In this document: one piece after another, positions 1 to 6,655 of the stretch | How the letters are laid out: every line of letters starts with the position of its first letter | How positions within the stretch are numbered: the stretch's first letter is position 1 | Origin: Alphaproteobacteria bacterium | GTDB taxonomy: Bacteria; Pseudomonadota; Alphaproteobacteria; Micropepsales; Micropepsaceae | NCBI GenBank assembly: GCA_028869725.1 | Contig: JAGWRJ010000873.1 | Location: 1-8,017, forward strand | Length of the DNA stretch: 8,017 nt | Direction of reading: 5' to 3' | Translations under genes and position numbers: made by a program | Notes under the pieces: model-generated | Told to the model about the DNA's origin: nothing | Seen by the model: the letters and a program-made list of their open reading frames with translations, nothing else | The model's database searches: none

Positions 1-395
1 AGGCCCAGTGTGAGGCCTGGATCAGTGCTGCAGACGATGAAGCTGCCTTCAGTAAGACGCTTCTGGATGAGCTTACGCTGCTTGCCACAGTCAATCGACA
101 AGCGGTCGGGTTTGCCAGTTTGCGCGACAATGCGCATCTGAACATGCTGTACGTGCAGCCAACACTCGTCCGTCGCGGGATCGCCACCGCTTTGGTCGAT
201 GCGCTCGAGACCGTGGCCGCGTCGCGTGGTACCTCGGTCATGACTACGGATGCATCCGACACGGCGCGAGACTTCTTCGCAAGCCGGGGTTACGTGGCAA
301 TGCGCCGTAATACCATAGAGATTGCAGGAGAATGGCTGGGCAACACCTCTATGGAAAAGAAGCTCACGCGCCCACAGCGCGGGGCTCTGCAATGA
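1..395 (+). CDS. GNAT-family N-acetyltransferase, 3' part (gene starts before the window)
   Basis: The reading frame is open from the left edge (first full codon at 3) to TGA at 393-395, so only the C-terminal ~130 residues are seen. They show the GNAT acetyl-CoA-binding core: a beta-strand LNMLYVQP, then RRGIATALVDALE, where R-R-G-I-A matches the family Q/R-x-x-G-x-G/A pyrophosphate loop. The usual late element FFASRGYVAM follows. The last ~20 residues are basic and probably a disordered tail. A TTG codon at 120 could be read as a start, but in-frame coding such as VGFASL, which resembles GNAT strand beta4, continues upstream, so it is not the true start. The overall look is close to YafP-like acetyltransferases (Acetyltransf_10-type). 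The substrate cannot be told. cimA follows 69 nt downstream on the same strand, so co-transcription is possible but the functions look unrelated. Confidence 0.85.
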   Translation, partial: AQCEAWISAADDEAAFSKTLLDELTLLATVNRQAVGFASLRDNAHLNMLYVQPTLVRRGIATALVDALETVAASRGTSVMTTDASDTARDFFASRGYVAMRRNTIEIAGEWLGNTSMEKKLTRPQRGALQ

Positions 396-423
396 GATTC
401 TGGCATCCGTCGCTATCAGATTG

Positions 424-441
424 GAGCGCTGCCGCGCGCTC
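424..441 (+). other. GC-rich stem-loop between the acetyltransferase gene and cimA
   Basis: GAGCGC (424-429) and GCGCTC (436-441) form a perfect 6-bp stem around a 6-nt loop, 29 nt after the acetyltransferase stop and 13 nt before the cimA ribosome binding site. No T-run follows, so it is not a convincing intrinsic terminator. It could be a leader hairpin or chance in GC-rich DNA. Confidence 0.25.
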
Positions 442-464
442 GAGGGAGAATTCCGGAGGCAGTA

Positions 465-2060
465 ATGCGTGAACGCCTGTATTTGTTCGATACTACGCTA
501 CGTGATGGCGCCCAGACCCAGGGGGTCGATTTTTCCATTGAGGATAAGTGCCAGATTGCCCGCGCTCTCGATCTTCTGGGCGTAGATTATATTGAAGGCG
601 GCTTTCCTGGCGCAAATCCCACCGACAGTGAGTTCTTCGCCCACCCTCCGCAGCTTGCCAGTGCCAGGCTGACAGCATTCGGGATGACCAAACGGGCGGG
701 GCGCAGCGCGGCCAACGATCCAGCCCTTTCCGCCGTGCTGGACGCGCGCGTCGACTGCGCCTGTCTGGTTGGCAAGGCAAGCCGCTTCCAGGTTGAGGTC
801 GCCCTCGAGATATCCCTCAAGGACAACCTCGACAATATCTCCCACTCCATCGCCGCACTGGTCGCCAAGGGCCGTGAGGCTATGTTCGACGCAGAACATT
901 TTTTTGACGGTTATCGCCAGGATCCGGACTATGCGCTGGAGTGTCTGCGCGCGGCGCATGACGCCGGTGCACGCTGGATTGTTCTCTGCGACACCAATGG
1001 CGGGACGATGCCGGAGGATGTTGAACGTATCGTTGGGGATGTGCGTACGAAGCTCAACGATGCCCGACTTGGCATTCACGCTCATAATGATACTGGTCAG
1101 GCCGTAGCGGTCACGCTTGCGGCCGTTCGGGCCGGTGCACGTCAGATTCAGGGTACGCTGAACGGGCTTGGTGAGCGGTGTGGCAATGCGAATCTTCTTA
1201 CACTTATCGCCAATCTGATGCTCAAGGAGCATTATGCGCGGAGTTTCGAACTCGGAATTGAATCGAAGCAGCTTGCCCAGCTGACACACGTATCCCGACT
1301 GCTGGACGAAATTCTGAACCGCGCACCGGACCGTCACGCTCCCTATGTCGGCAGCTCGGCTTTCGCACACAAGGGCGGGCTACACTCCGCTGCTGTACTC
1401 AAGAATCCCGATACCTATGAACATGTACCTCCGCACGTGGTGGGCAACACGCGCAAGATCCTGGTGTCCGATCAGGCCGGCCGGTCAACTGTTCTGGCGA
1501 GGCTGGCTCAGTATGGACTGGATCTTGATGCCCAGGACCAACGGATCAGCCGTCTGCTCGAAGAGGTCAAGCGCCGGGAATATCTGGGATACGCATATGA
1601 CGGCGCGGAAGCATCTTTTGAGCTTCTTGCCCGCCGTGCGCTTGGCCAAGTCCCAGACTATTTTGAGGTGGAAAGCTTCCGGGTCATTGTCGAACGGCGT
1701 CATAACGCACGCGCCGAGCTTCTAACTGTGTCCGAAGCGGTCGTAAAGCTCAGGGTATCCGGAGAAACCCTGCACAACGTTGCCATAGGTAATGGCCCCG
1801 TCAATGCTCTGGATGCAGCGCTGCGCAAGGACCTGGGCGTTTACTCTTCCTATCTTGCTGATCTCAGTCTCGTCGACTACAAGGTGCGCATTCTGACGAG
1901 CGGTACCGAGGCTGTTACCCGGGTCATGGTGGAGAGTGCTGATGGACAGGGGATACGCTGGTCCACCGTGGGCGTCTCCACCAATATCGTCGATGCCTCC
2001 TTTGAGGCGCTGACCGACTCGATCTGTTACAAGCTTTATCGCGACGGAGCCCGGGTCTGA
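465..2060 (+). CDS. cimA: (R)-citramalate synthase CimA
   Basis: Makes (R)-citramalate from pyruvate and acetyl-CoA (EC 2.3.3.21), the first step of the pyruvate route to 2-oxobutyrate and isoleucine; a cytosolic enzyme. At 531 aa it fits the long CimA type. The N-terminal HMGL-like TIM barrel (about residues 5-270) opens with FDTTLRDGAQTQG (8-20), whose R13-D14 pair is catalytic and metal-binding. Metal ligands H205 and H207 lie in HAHND (205-209), and NGLGERCGNANL (233-244) is the family's second signature. A linker and helical region follow, then a LeuA-type dimerization/allosteric domain (about 405-528), which in relatives binds the feedback inhibitor isoleucine. LRDGAQTQGVDFS marks CimA; 2-isopropylmalate and homocitrate synthases usually have RDGEQ-type sequences. 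The ATG at 465 is preceded by GGAGG (455-459) at good spacing. Nothing is broken or missing. Downstream isoleucine genes are not in the window. Confidence 0.93.
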   Translation: MRERLYLFDTTLRDGAQTQGVDFSIEDKCQIARALDLLGVDYIEGGFPGANPTDSEFFAHPPQLASARLTAFGMTKRAGRSAANDPALSAVLDARVDCACLVGKASRFQVEVALEISLKDNLDNISHSIAALVAKGREAMFDAEHFFDGYRQDPDYALECLRAAHDAGARWIVLCDTNGGTMPEDVERIVGDVRTKLNDARLGIHAHNDTGQAVAVTLAAVRAGARQIQGTLNGLGERCGNANLLTLIANLMLKEHYARSFELGIESKQLAQLTHVSRLLDEILNRAPDRHAPYVGSSAFAHKGGLHSAAVLKNPDTYEHVPPHVVGNTRKILVSDQAGRSTVLARLAQYGLDLDAQDQRISRLLEEVKRREYLGYAYDGAEASFELLARRALGQVPDYFEVESFRVIVERRHNARAELLTVSEAVVKLRVSGETLHNVAIGNGPVNALDAALRKDLGVYSSYLADLSLVDYKVRILTSGTEAVTRVMVESADGQGIRWSTVGVSTNIVDASFEALTDSICYKLYRDGARV

Positions 2061-2149
2061 TGCATGGCTGACCTGCACCGATAGCAGGGTGCTTTGGTCT
2101 GATGAACAGTTAGATTGTGTCGCGATATCGCTGTCTTCACCATACCTCC

Positions 2150-3058
2150 ATGAATTCATCTGCCGCCGACGAACGCATCGGGATCCTCTTTGCTGCCGCC
2201 GCATACGCAGTGTGGGGGCTCCTGCCGCTTTATTGGCATGACCTGCGCAGCGTACCTCCAATACAGGTGACGGCATGGCGGGTGACGCTGACGGCAGTCG
2301 TCGTATTTCTCTTTACGGTGCTGCGCGGTCGCCTGGACGTGGTGATTGCGCATCTGCAAAATCGTAGGCTTGTTCTACGTCTTGCCATCTCTGCCTCTCT
2401 GATCGCGTTCAACTGGACGACATATGTATATAGCGTCGTTAGTCACCAGCTGGTGGAGGCAAGCCTTGGCTATTTCATCCTGCCGTTGATCTCCATCGCT
2501 CTTGGCGTAGGCATGCTGCGGGAGAGGTTCTCGCGGGTTCGCCTGGTCGGTGTAGGATTGATGCTGACCGCAGTTGTGGTGCAGGTGGTGATGCTTGGAC
2601 ACATGCCATGGATAGCACTGGCGCTGGCGCTCAGTTTTGGCTTCTACGGGTATGTACGCAAGCTCGCTCCCATCGGGGCAATGGAGGGGCTACTCGTCGA
2701 AACCTGTCTGCTGTTGCCCGTTGCCCTGGTCCTGCTGGGCAGCTGGGCGGTGACAGGTGGACTTGCCTTCTCGCTTTCCACGCCGTCTCACGACCTGCTG
2801 CTGCTCTGCTGTGGGCCCCTCACAGCCCTGCCCTTGACGATGTTCGCGGCTGGCGCCCGACGCATCCGGCTGTCGACGTTAGGTCTTCTGCAGTATTTGT
2901 CGCCGACCATTTCGCTCATGATTGCAGTGGCAGTATTTGAAGAGCCTTTCCGTATCGCTGACGGGATAAGCTTTGCCTGCGTTTGGCTGGGTCTCGCACT
3001 GGTGGCAGGTGAGCCCCATCTCATGCGTGCGCGGGGCCGGCTGCTGACGGGACGCTAG
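2150..3058 (+). CDS. rarD: RarD/EamA-family inner-membrane transporter
   Basis: A polytopic inner-membrane protein of the drug/metabolite transporter superfamily, about 303 aa from this start (family about 295-300) with roughly ten hydrophobic helices in two EamA repeats (about 10-145 and 155-295). RarD hallmarks are AAYAVWGLLPLYW in helix 1, FNWTTYVYSV and LVEASLGYFILPLIS in the first repeat, and GPLTALPLTMFAAGARR then LSTLGLLQYLSPT in the second. E. coli RarD is annotated as a chloramphenicol-sensitivity protein, but the transported substrate of the family is not firmly known. The frame also allows a GTG start at 2117 (11 more residues). Neither start has a clear Shine-Dalgarno. The ATG at 2150 gives a normal short N-terminus before helix 1 and is preferred. 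The gene lies 89 nt after cimA on the same strand and is convergent with hbd. Confidence 0.85.
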   Translation: MNSSAADERIGILFAAAAYAVWGLLPLYWHDLRSVPPIQVTAWRVTLTAVVVFLFTVLRGRLDVVIAHLQNRRLVLRLAISASLIAFNWTTYVYSVVSHQLVEASLGYFILPLISIALGVGMLRERFSRVRLVGVGLMLTAVVVQVVMLGHMPWIALALALSFGFYGYVRKLAPIGAMEGLLVETCLLLPVALVLLGSWAVTGGLAFSLSTPSHDLLLLCCGPLTALPLTMFAAGARRIRLSTLGLLQYLSPTISLMIAVAVFEEPFRIADGISFACVWLGLALVAGEPHLMRARGRLLTGR

Positions 3059-3191
3059 TCTGACGTCGCGACACAAAGATTCAGTGATATGCCTGTGCTG
3101 GCCAATACTCTTTGGCCCGCGTCCTACCTCTTCAGCACTGCACGCGCTGGTTACGTGCGCAGTTCCGGAGCGATGGGCTCCTGCAGCGGCA

Positions 3192-4067
3192 TCAGCGTGT
3201 CGGGACGGGGTGCTCTCCACGATAATCGTAGAAACCGCGTCCGGTCTTCCGGCCGAGCCAGCCGGCTTCGACATATTTCACGAGAAGAGGGCAGGGGCGA
3301 TATTTGGAGTCAGCGAGCCCTTCGTATAGTACCTGCATGACGGACAGGCAGGTGTCCAGGCCAATGAAGTCCGCAAGTTGCAGTGGTCCCATGCGGTGAT
3401 TGGCACCCAGGCGCATCGCGGTGTCGATGGCATCGACATTCCCTACGCCTTCATAGAGCGTGTACACCGCCTCGTTGATCATCGGCATGAGGATGCGGTT
3501 GACGATGAATGCTGGAAAATCCTCAGCATAGGCAGCGGTTTTCCCCACGCGTTTGACGATTTCGAGCGCTGCTTGGTAGGTCGGGTCATCCGTGGCGATA
3601 CCACGAATGACTTCAACGAGCTGCATTACCGGAGCCGGGTTCATGAAATGCAGGCCAATGAACTTCTCAGGCCGATCGGTCGATGCTGCCAACCGTGTCA
3701 CGGAAATCGACGAGGTGTTGGTGGCAAGCATCGTCGTGCTTGGGATGCGCGGGCACAAATCCTGATAGATCTTGCGCTTGACGGATTCGTCTTCGGTAGC
3801 TGCCTCGATGACGATGTCCCGATCGGCCATTTCATCGAGATTTTGGCTGGTACGGATACGTGCCAGCGCGGCCGGGACTGCATCCCCGGCAATCACACCA
3901 CGGGCGACCTGACGGTTCAGGTTTGTCTCAATCGTCGTTCTCGCCCGCTGCAGCGCATCTGCATTCATGTCTTCAAGAATGACGTCATAGCCTGCCAGTG
4001 CGCAGACATGGGCGATACCGTTTCCCATCTGACCGGCGCCGATAACGCCCACTCGCTCAATGCTCAT
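3192..4067 (-). CDS. hbd: 3-hydroxybutyryl-CoA (3-hydroxyacyl-CoA) dehydrogenase
   Basis: Oxidizes 3-hydroxyacyl-CoA to 3-ketoacyl-CoA with NAD(P), or the reverse, in short-chain fatty-acid or polyhydroxybutyrate metabolism; cytosolic. The 291-aa length is typical of stand-alone enzymes. The N-terminal Rossmann fold has GAGQMG (10-15), with acidic E32-D33 at the end of strand 2, which favours NAD over NADP. Catalytic candidates S119, H140 (in GLHFMNP), E152 and N190 (in FIVNR) keep the same spacing (21, 12, 38) as the Ser/His/Glu/Asn set of mitochondrial 3-hydroxyacyl-CoA dehydrogenase. The C-terminal helical dimer domain ends with the familiar GWLGRKTGRGFYDY. The ATG at 4067 is preceded by AGGTGG at 8-nt spacing. 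A GTG at 4079 would add four residues but would place the start inside that ribosome binding site. It is the last gene of etfB-etfA-hbd, 35 nt after etfA. The exact chain-length preference cannot be read from sequence. Confidence 0.93.
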   Translation of the reverse strand: MSIERVGVIGAGQMGNGIAHVCALAGYDVILEDMNADALQRARTTIETNLNRQVARGVIAGDAVPAALARIRTSQNLDEMADRDIVIEAATEDESVKRKIYQDLCPRIPSTTMLATNTSSISVTRLAASTDRPEKFIGLHFMNPAPVMQLVEVIRGIATDDPTYQAALEIVKRVGKTAAYAEDFPAFIVNRILMPMINEAVYTLYEGVGNVDAIDTAMRLGANHRMGPLQLADFIGLDTCLSVMQVLYEGLADSKYRPCPLLVKYVEAGWLGRKTGRGFYDYRGEHPVPTR

Positions 4068-4102
4068 GGCAGTTGCCACCTGTTTGTTTCAAGATCCCGC
4101 GC

Positions 4103-5044
4103 TTAGTAGCCGGCCTTGGTGAGAGCCTCTTCGAACTCTGGAACGGCCTTGAAAAGATCGGCAACAAGTCCGTAATCGGCGATCTGGAAAATAGGGGCTT
4201 CCTCGTCCTTATTGATCGCCGCGATGACCTTGGAGTCTTTCATGCCCGCCAAATGCTGGATGGCTCCTGAAATCCCCACTGCAATGTAGAGCTCGGGCGC
4301 GACCACTTTGCCTGTCTGGCCAACCTGATAATCATTGGGGACGAAGCCGGCATCGACGGCTGCGCGCGAGGCACCAACGGCAGCATGCAGCTTGTCTGCA
4401 ATGCGGTCGAGGAGTTGGAAATTCTCGCCGGACTGCATACCGCGACCGCCAGAAATAATGATTTTGGCGGCGGTAAGTTCAGGGCGGTCCGACTTCGAGA
4501 GTTCCTCGCTGACGAAGGTGGAAAGACCAGGATCGGCTGCTGCGGGCACCTCCTGCAGGGCCGCGGCACCACCTGTTTCGGCAGCCTTGAATGCGGTAGT
4601 ACGTACCGTGATGACCTTCTTGCCTGCAGGCGACTGTACCGTCTGGATCGCGTTGCCAGCATAGATGGGCCGACGGAATGTATCCGGGCCCTCAACTGCA
4701 AGAATTTCCGATATCTGGGGCACATCCAGCTTCGCCGCAACGCGCGGCATGTAGTTTTTGCCATTTGTGGTCGCGGGCGCGAGGATGGCATCATACTTGT
4801 CCGCCAGCGACAGAATCAGGGCTTCCATCGGCTCCGCAAGCATTTTGGCATAGAGTGGGGAGTCGGCGACAAGAACGGTTTCCACCCCGGAAAGCTTGCG
4901 CGCTTCTTCGGCGGCGGCGGCACAATTCTGACCGGCGACCAGTACGTGGACCGGCCCGCCGAGTTGAGTTGCTGCCGTTACGGTCTTGGCCGTCGCATCC
5001 TTAAGAGCGCTATTGGTATGTTCGGCAATGACGAGCGCGGCCAT
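4103..5044 (-). CDS. etfA: Electron transfer flavoprotein alpha subunit
   Basis: The FAD-carrying subunit of the soluble ETF heterodimer, which takes electrons from acyl-CoA dehydrogenases and passes them to ETF:quinone oxidoreductase (not encoded here). At 313 aa it is standard for the proteobacterial housekeeping type. Domain I (about 1-185) contacts EtfB. Domain II (about 190-313) holds the FAD site: SGGRGM (198-203), VGASRAAVDAG (223-233), QVGQTGK (240-246) and the alpha-subunit signature from LYIAVGISGAIQHLAG through the AINKD at 276-280. The family helix IADYGLVADLF follows. The start ATG at 5042-5044 shares one base with the etfB stop (TGATG), a layout expected for translational coupling and equal subunit amounts. 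Nothing suggests a bifurcating or FixB-type paralogue: the ordinary acyl-CoA-linked form fits, given hbd downstream. Confidence 0.96.
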   Translation of the reverse strand: MAALVIAEHTNSALKDATAKTVTAATQLGGPVHVLVAGQNCAAAAEEARKLSGVETVLVADSPLYAKMLAEPMEALILSLADKYDAILAPATTNGKNYMPRVAAKLDVPQISEILAVEGPDTFRRPIYAGNAIQTVQSPAGKKVITVRTTAFKAAETGGAAALQEVPAAADPGLSTFVSEELSKSDRPELTAAKIIISGGRGMQSGENFQLLDRIADKLHAAVGASRAAVDAGFVPNDYQVGQTGKVVAPELYIAVGISGAIQHLAGMKDSKVIAAINKDEEAPIFQIADYGLVADLFKAVPEFEEALTKAGY

Positions 5045-5793
5045 CAGATTACTCCCGCTTCATTTTTGAGCTTGTCGACCAGTTCGGCCGCAGTTTTTAC
5101 CTTGATGCCCGCCTGACGTTTGGATGGCTCGGTGACCTTGAGCACCTTGAGGCGCGGGGCAGTGTCAACGCCGTAGTCAGCCGCCGTCTTTTCATCGATC
5201 GGCTTCTTCTTGGCCTTCATGATATTGGGCAAAGAGGCATAACGGGGCTCGTTAAGGCGCAGATCGGTCGTCATGATGGCCGGAAGCTTGACCTTGACGG
5301 TCTGCAGTCCCCCATCGATCTCACGTTCGATCGTGGCGGAGGTGTCGTCGAGTTCAAGCTTGTGGGCAAAGGTCCCCTGCGGCCAGCCCAGGAGGGCGGC
5401 CAGCATCTGGCCGGTCTGATTGGAATCGTCGTCAATGGCCTGCTTGCCAAGGATAACCAGACCCGGCCCTTCGGCGTCGCAGATGGCCTTGAGAATCTTA
5501 GCAACCGCCAGCGGCTCAACGTCGCCCTCGACCTTGACCAGGATGCCGCGGTCGGCCCCCATGGCAAGTGCTGTCCGGATGGTCTCGCTCGCCTGTGCCG
5601 GGCCGATCGAAACCACCACCACCTCACTGGCTTTGCCCTTCTCCTTGAGCCGCACCGCCTCTTCGACGCTGATCTCGTCGAAGGGGTTCATGCTCATTTT
5701 GACATTGGCAAGATCGACACCGGAGGAATCGGCTTTAACCCGGACCTTGACGTTGTAATCGATTACCCGCTTGACCGGGACCAAGACTTTCAT
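5044..5793 (-). CDS. etfB: Electron transfer flavoprotein beta subunit
   Basis: The partner of EtfA; binds AMP structurally and carries the loop that docks acyl-CoA dehydrogenases. At 249 aa it is the usual length. It begins MKVLVPVKRVIDYN and continues with KMSMNPFDEISVEEA (32-46), ALAMGADRGI (75-84) and the nucleotide-binding stretch GKQAIDDDSNQTGQ (116-129). The C-terminal beta-subunit signature covers about residues 168-190 (KLPAIMTTDLRLNEPRY...), followed by the recognition loop with L188 and the lysine group KAKKK (193-197). The frame stays open upstream to 5877, but the family N-terminus and a GGGGAAG-type ribosome binding site (5804-5809) place the start at the ATG ending at 5793. It is the first gene of the etfB-etfA-hbd operon, overlapping etfA by 1 nt. 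Confidence 0.96.
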   Translation of the reverse strand: MKVLVPVKRVIDYNVKVRVKADSSGVDLANVKMSMNPFDEISVEEAVRLKEKGKASEVVVVSIGPAQASETIRTALAMGADRGILVKVEGDVEPLAVAKILKAICDAEGPGLVILGKQAIDDDSNQTGQMLAALLGWPQGTFAHKLELDDTSATIEREIDGGLQTVKVKLPAIMTTDLRLNEPRYASLPNIMKAKKKPIDEKTAADYGVDTAPRLKVLKVTEPSKRQAGIKVKTAAELVDKLKNEAGVI

Positions 5794-5877
5794 GCGTTTG
5801 AACTTCCCCGAAGATGAGGTGGCTTTCGCGAAGGGGGTGGAACCTGCGCCGGCCAGCCGGTTTCTTGTGCGGCGCAA

Positions 5878-5907
5878 AAACTAGGCGGGAGCTTACCTTT
5901 CTGTCAA
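5878..5907 (-). promoter_or_regulatory. Probable sigma-70-type promoter of etfB-etfA-hbd
   Basis: On the minus strand a perfect -35 TTGACA (5902-5907) is followed, after 18 nt, by TAGTTT (5878-5883), which matches the -10 TATAAT at three of six positions. Transcription would start near 5871, leaving a leader of about 78 nt before the etfB ATG. The -35 match and position are good and the -10 is weak, so the call is inferred. Confidence 0.45.
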
Positions 5908-5966
5908 CGAAGGCGGTCCCAGCTGCCTCGCCCAATAGGGGCACGAAGACCCGGTCCCACAGGACG

Positions 5967-5997
5967 AGGGGCCCGCGTCGTGATGACGCAGGCCCCT
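5967..5997 (-). terminator. Terminator-like hairpin after the cytochrome c gene
   Basis: AGGGGCC (5967-5973) pairs with GGCCCCT (5991-5997) and GCGTC (5975-5979) with GACGC (5985-5989): a 13-position stem with one C/A mismatch and a 5-nt loop. It starts 29 nt past the cytochrome c stop and lies upstream of the etfB promoter, so it would insulate the two units. No clear T-run follows on either strand, so it may be Rho-assisted or only stabilize the 3' end. Confidence 0.55.
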
Positions 5998-6026
5998 GAT
6001 TCACGTCTGACGAAGTTCAATCGCGC

Positions 6027-6410
6027 TTACTTCAGCGTCGCCAGATAGGCTGCCACATCGTTCGCGTTCTGCATGTTGTGCGCACCGCCATAGGGCATGC
6101 GGTTGCCGGGAACGACCTGCTGCGGATTATTGACGTAGGCGGCGACCTTCTCTTCGGTCCATACAAAGTTGGCCTTCTTCATCGCCGGTGAGTAGTCAAA
6201 TCCCGCGACGCTGCCGGCCTTGCGGCCGATGACGCCAAACAGATTGGGGCCGATTTTGGCGCCTGCACCTTTGGTATCGTTGTGGCACATGGCACAGACC
6301 CCGTCGAAAAACTTCTTGCCTGCGGCTGCATTGCCGGCGGCAAATGCCTGGCTGGCGACAAAGAGGCTGGCGCCCATGGCCACGGCCGTGATCATTCCTA
6401 TCCGCGTCAT
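6027..6410 (-). CDS. Periplasmic class I cytochrome c (cytochrome c2-like)
   Basis: A small soluble electron carrier: 127 aa as precursor, about 103 aa mature. MTRIGMITAVAMGASLFVAS followed by QAFA is a typical Sec signal peptide with probable cleavage at A24/A25, so it acts in the periplasm. The haem attaches at CAMCH (39-43), with H43 as proximal ligand. M105 in GNRMPYGG is the expected distal ligand. GPNLFGVIGR (54-63), FDYSPAM (71-77) and a C-terminal helix DVAAYLATL are standard for the mitochondrial-c/c2 group. Three ATGs stand in a row (6416, 6413, 6410); the third is chosen because GAGGG (6417-6421) then has 6-nt spacing. It is divergent from the Cyc2-like gene and shares its control region, so it may accept electrons from that protein and deliver them to an oxidase, reductase or photosystem. 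That role is inferred from position; the family itself is general-purpose. Confidence 0.92.
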   Translation of the reverse strand: MTRIGMITAVAMGASLFVASQAFAAGNAAAGKKFFDGVCAMCHNDTKGAGAKIGPNLFGVIGRKAGSVAGFDYSPAMKKANFVWTEEKVAAYVNNPQQVVPGNRMPYGGAHNMQNANDVAAYLATLK

Positions 6411-6429
6411 CATCATCCCTCGTGTGACG

Positions 6430-6449
6430 GGCCGAAAACCCTTTCGGCC
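6430..6449 (-). other. Perfect 8-bp stem-loop in the cytochrome c leader
   Basis: GGCCGAAA (6430-6437) and TTTCGGCC (6442-6449) are exact inverted repeats around a 4-nt loop. The element ends 8 nt before the ribosome binding site of the cytochrome gene. In RNA it would make a stable hairpin next to the translation start. It may stabilize the mRNA, tune translation or act as a DNA operator. Confidence 0.5.
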
Positions 6450-6554
6450 TTCCATCGATCCTGTACATACCAAGAGCGCAGGTGACGTGGCTAGGCGACG
6501 GATTGTTGCTCCCGCTCCACACCGTGCGACCTTAGTTGCCGGCCGAGCGGTTTG

Positions 6555-6568
6555 TTGATCTTACGCAA
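6555..6568. promoter_or_regulatory. Candidate CRP/FNR-family (FixK-type) box
   Basis: TTGATCTTACGCAA fits the rhizobial FixK2 pattern TTG(A/C)-N6-(T/G)CAA exactly and the FNR consensus TTGAT-N4-ATCAA at eight of ten positions. Its centre lies about 94 bp before the Cyc2-like ATG; if used at -40.5, transcription would begin near 6602, at the base of the leader stem-loop. A match of this length can occur by chance, so this is a suggestion of oxygen- or redox-responsive control. Confidence 0.35.
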
Positions 6569-6600
6569 TTTTATTTGCGGCCTGCCCCCTAGCCTGCGTT

Positions 6601-6619
6601 AAGGGCATTTTCAGCCCTT
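6601..6619 (+). other. Stem-loop in the Cyc2-like gene leader
   Basis: AAGGGC (6601-6606) pairs perfectly with GCCCTT (6614-6619) around a 7-nt loop, extendable by one T/G wobble, 36 nt before the Cyc2-like ATG. It is too far from any T-run to be a terminator and may be an mRNA leader element or an operator. Confidence 0.35.
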
Positions 6620-6655
6620 GGACGGAACTTACAGGTTACAGTAGAGGGGACTATC

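Larger units (their letters stand above)
6411..6655. promoter_or_regulatory. Shared divergent control region of cytochrome c and Cyc2-like genes
   Basis: This 245-bp non-coding stretch separates the two divergent starts and must hold both promoters. It contains GAGGG (6417-6421) as ribosome binding site for the cytochrome, GAGGGGA (6644-6650) for the Cyc2-like gene, two leader stem-loops (6430-6449 and 6601-6619), a FixK/FNR-type match (6555-6568) and an AT-rich patch (6566-6576). No strong sigma-70 -35/-10 pair is visible for either gene, which suits activator-dependent promoters but does not prove it. Confidence 0.6.

Noticed and set aside
498..1370. 290-codon open frame on the - strand opposite cimA
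   Set aside because: Antisense to a well-supported enzyme gene with no family-like sequence.
2075..2092. Possible terminator GCACC-N8-GGTGC after cimA
   Set aside because: Only five base pairs, an 8-nt loop and a short TTT; too weak to call.
2117..2149. Upstream GTG start for rarD
   Set aside because: No ribosome binding site, and the extra 11 residues are not like the family N-terminus. The stretch also holds a 10-bp palindrome GCGATATCGC (2122-2131) that may be regulatory or chance. The ATG at 2150 has no clear ribosome binding site either, so some doubt remains.
1722..2276. 184-codon open frame on the - strand spanning the cimA end and rarD start
   Set aside because: It overlaps two real genes antisense, and the product is low-complexity with no domain.
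3100..3117. Possible bidirectional terminator GGCCAA-N6-TTGGCC between the convergent rarD and hbd genes
   Set aside because: A six-bp stem with no T-run on either side. The position is suitable for a terminator, but the structure is too weak to call.
3378..4106. 242-codon open frame on the + strand opposite hbd
   Set aside because: It is the antisense of a clear 3-hydroxyacyl-CoA dehydrogenase gene and has no recognizable domain, and its codons follow the constraints of the real gene.
4385..5116. 243-codon open frame on the + strand opposite etfA
   Set aside because: It lies antisense to etfA, runs into the etfB end and shows no domain; a by-product of GC-rich coding.
6417..6473. Longer cytochrome c reading from 6473
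   Set aside because: The added residues would precede the signal peptide and would place the GAGGG ribosome binding site and the leader hairpin inside the gene.
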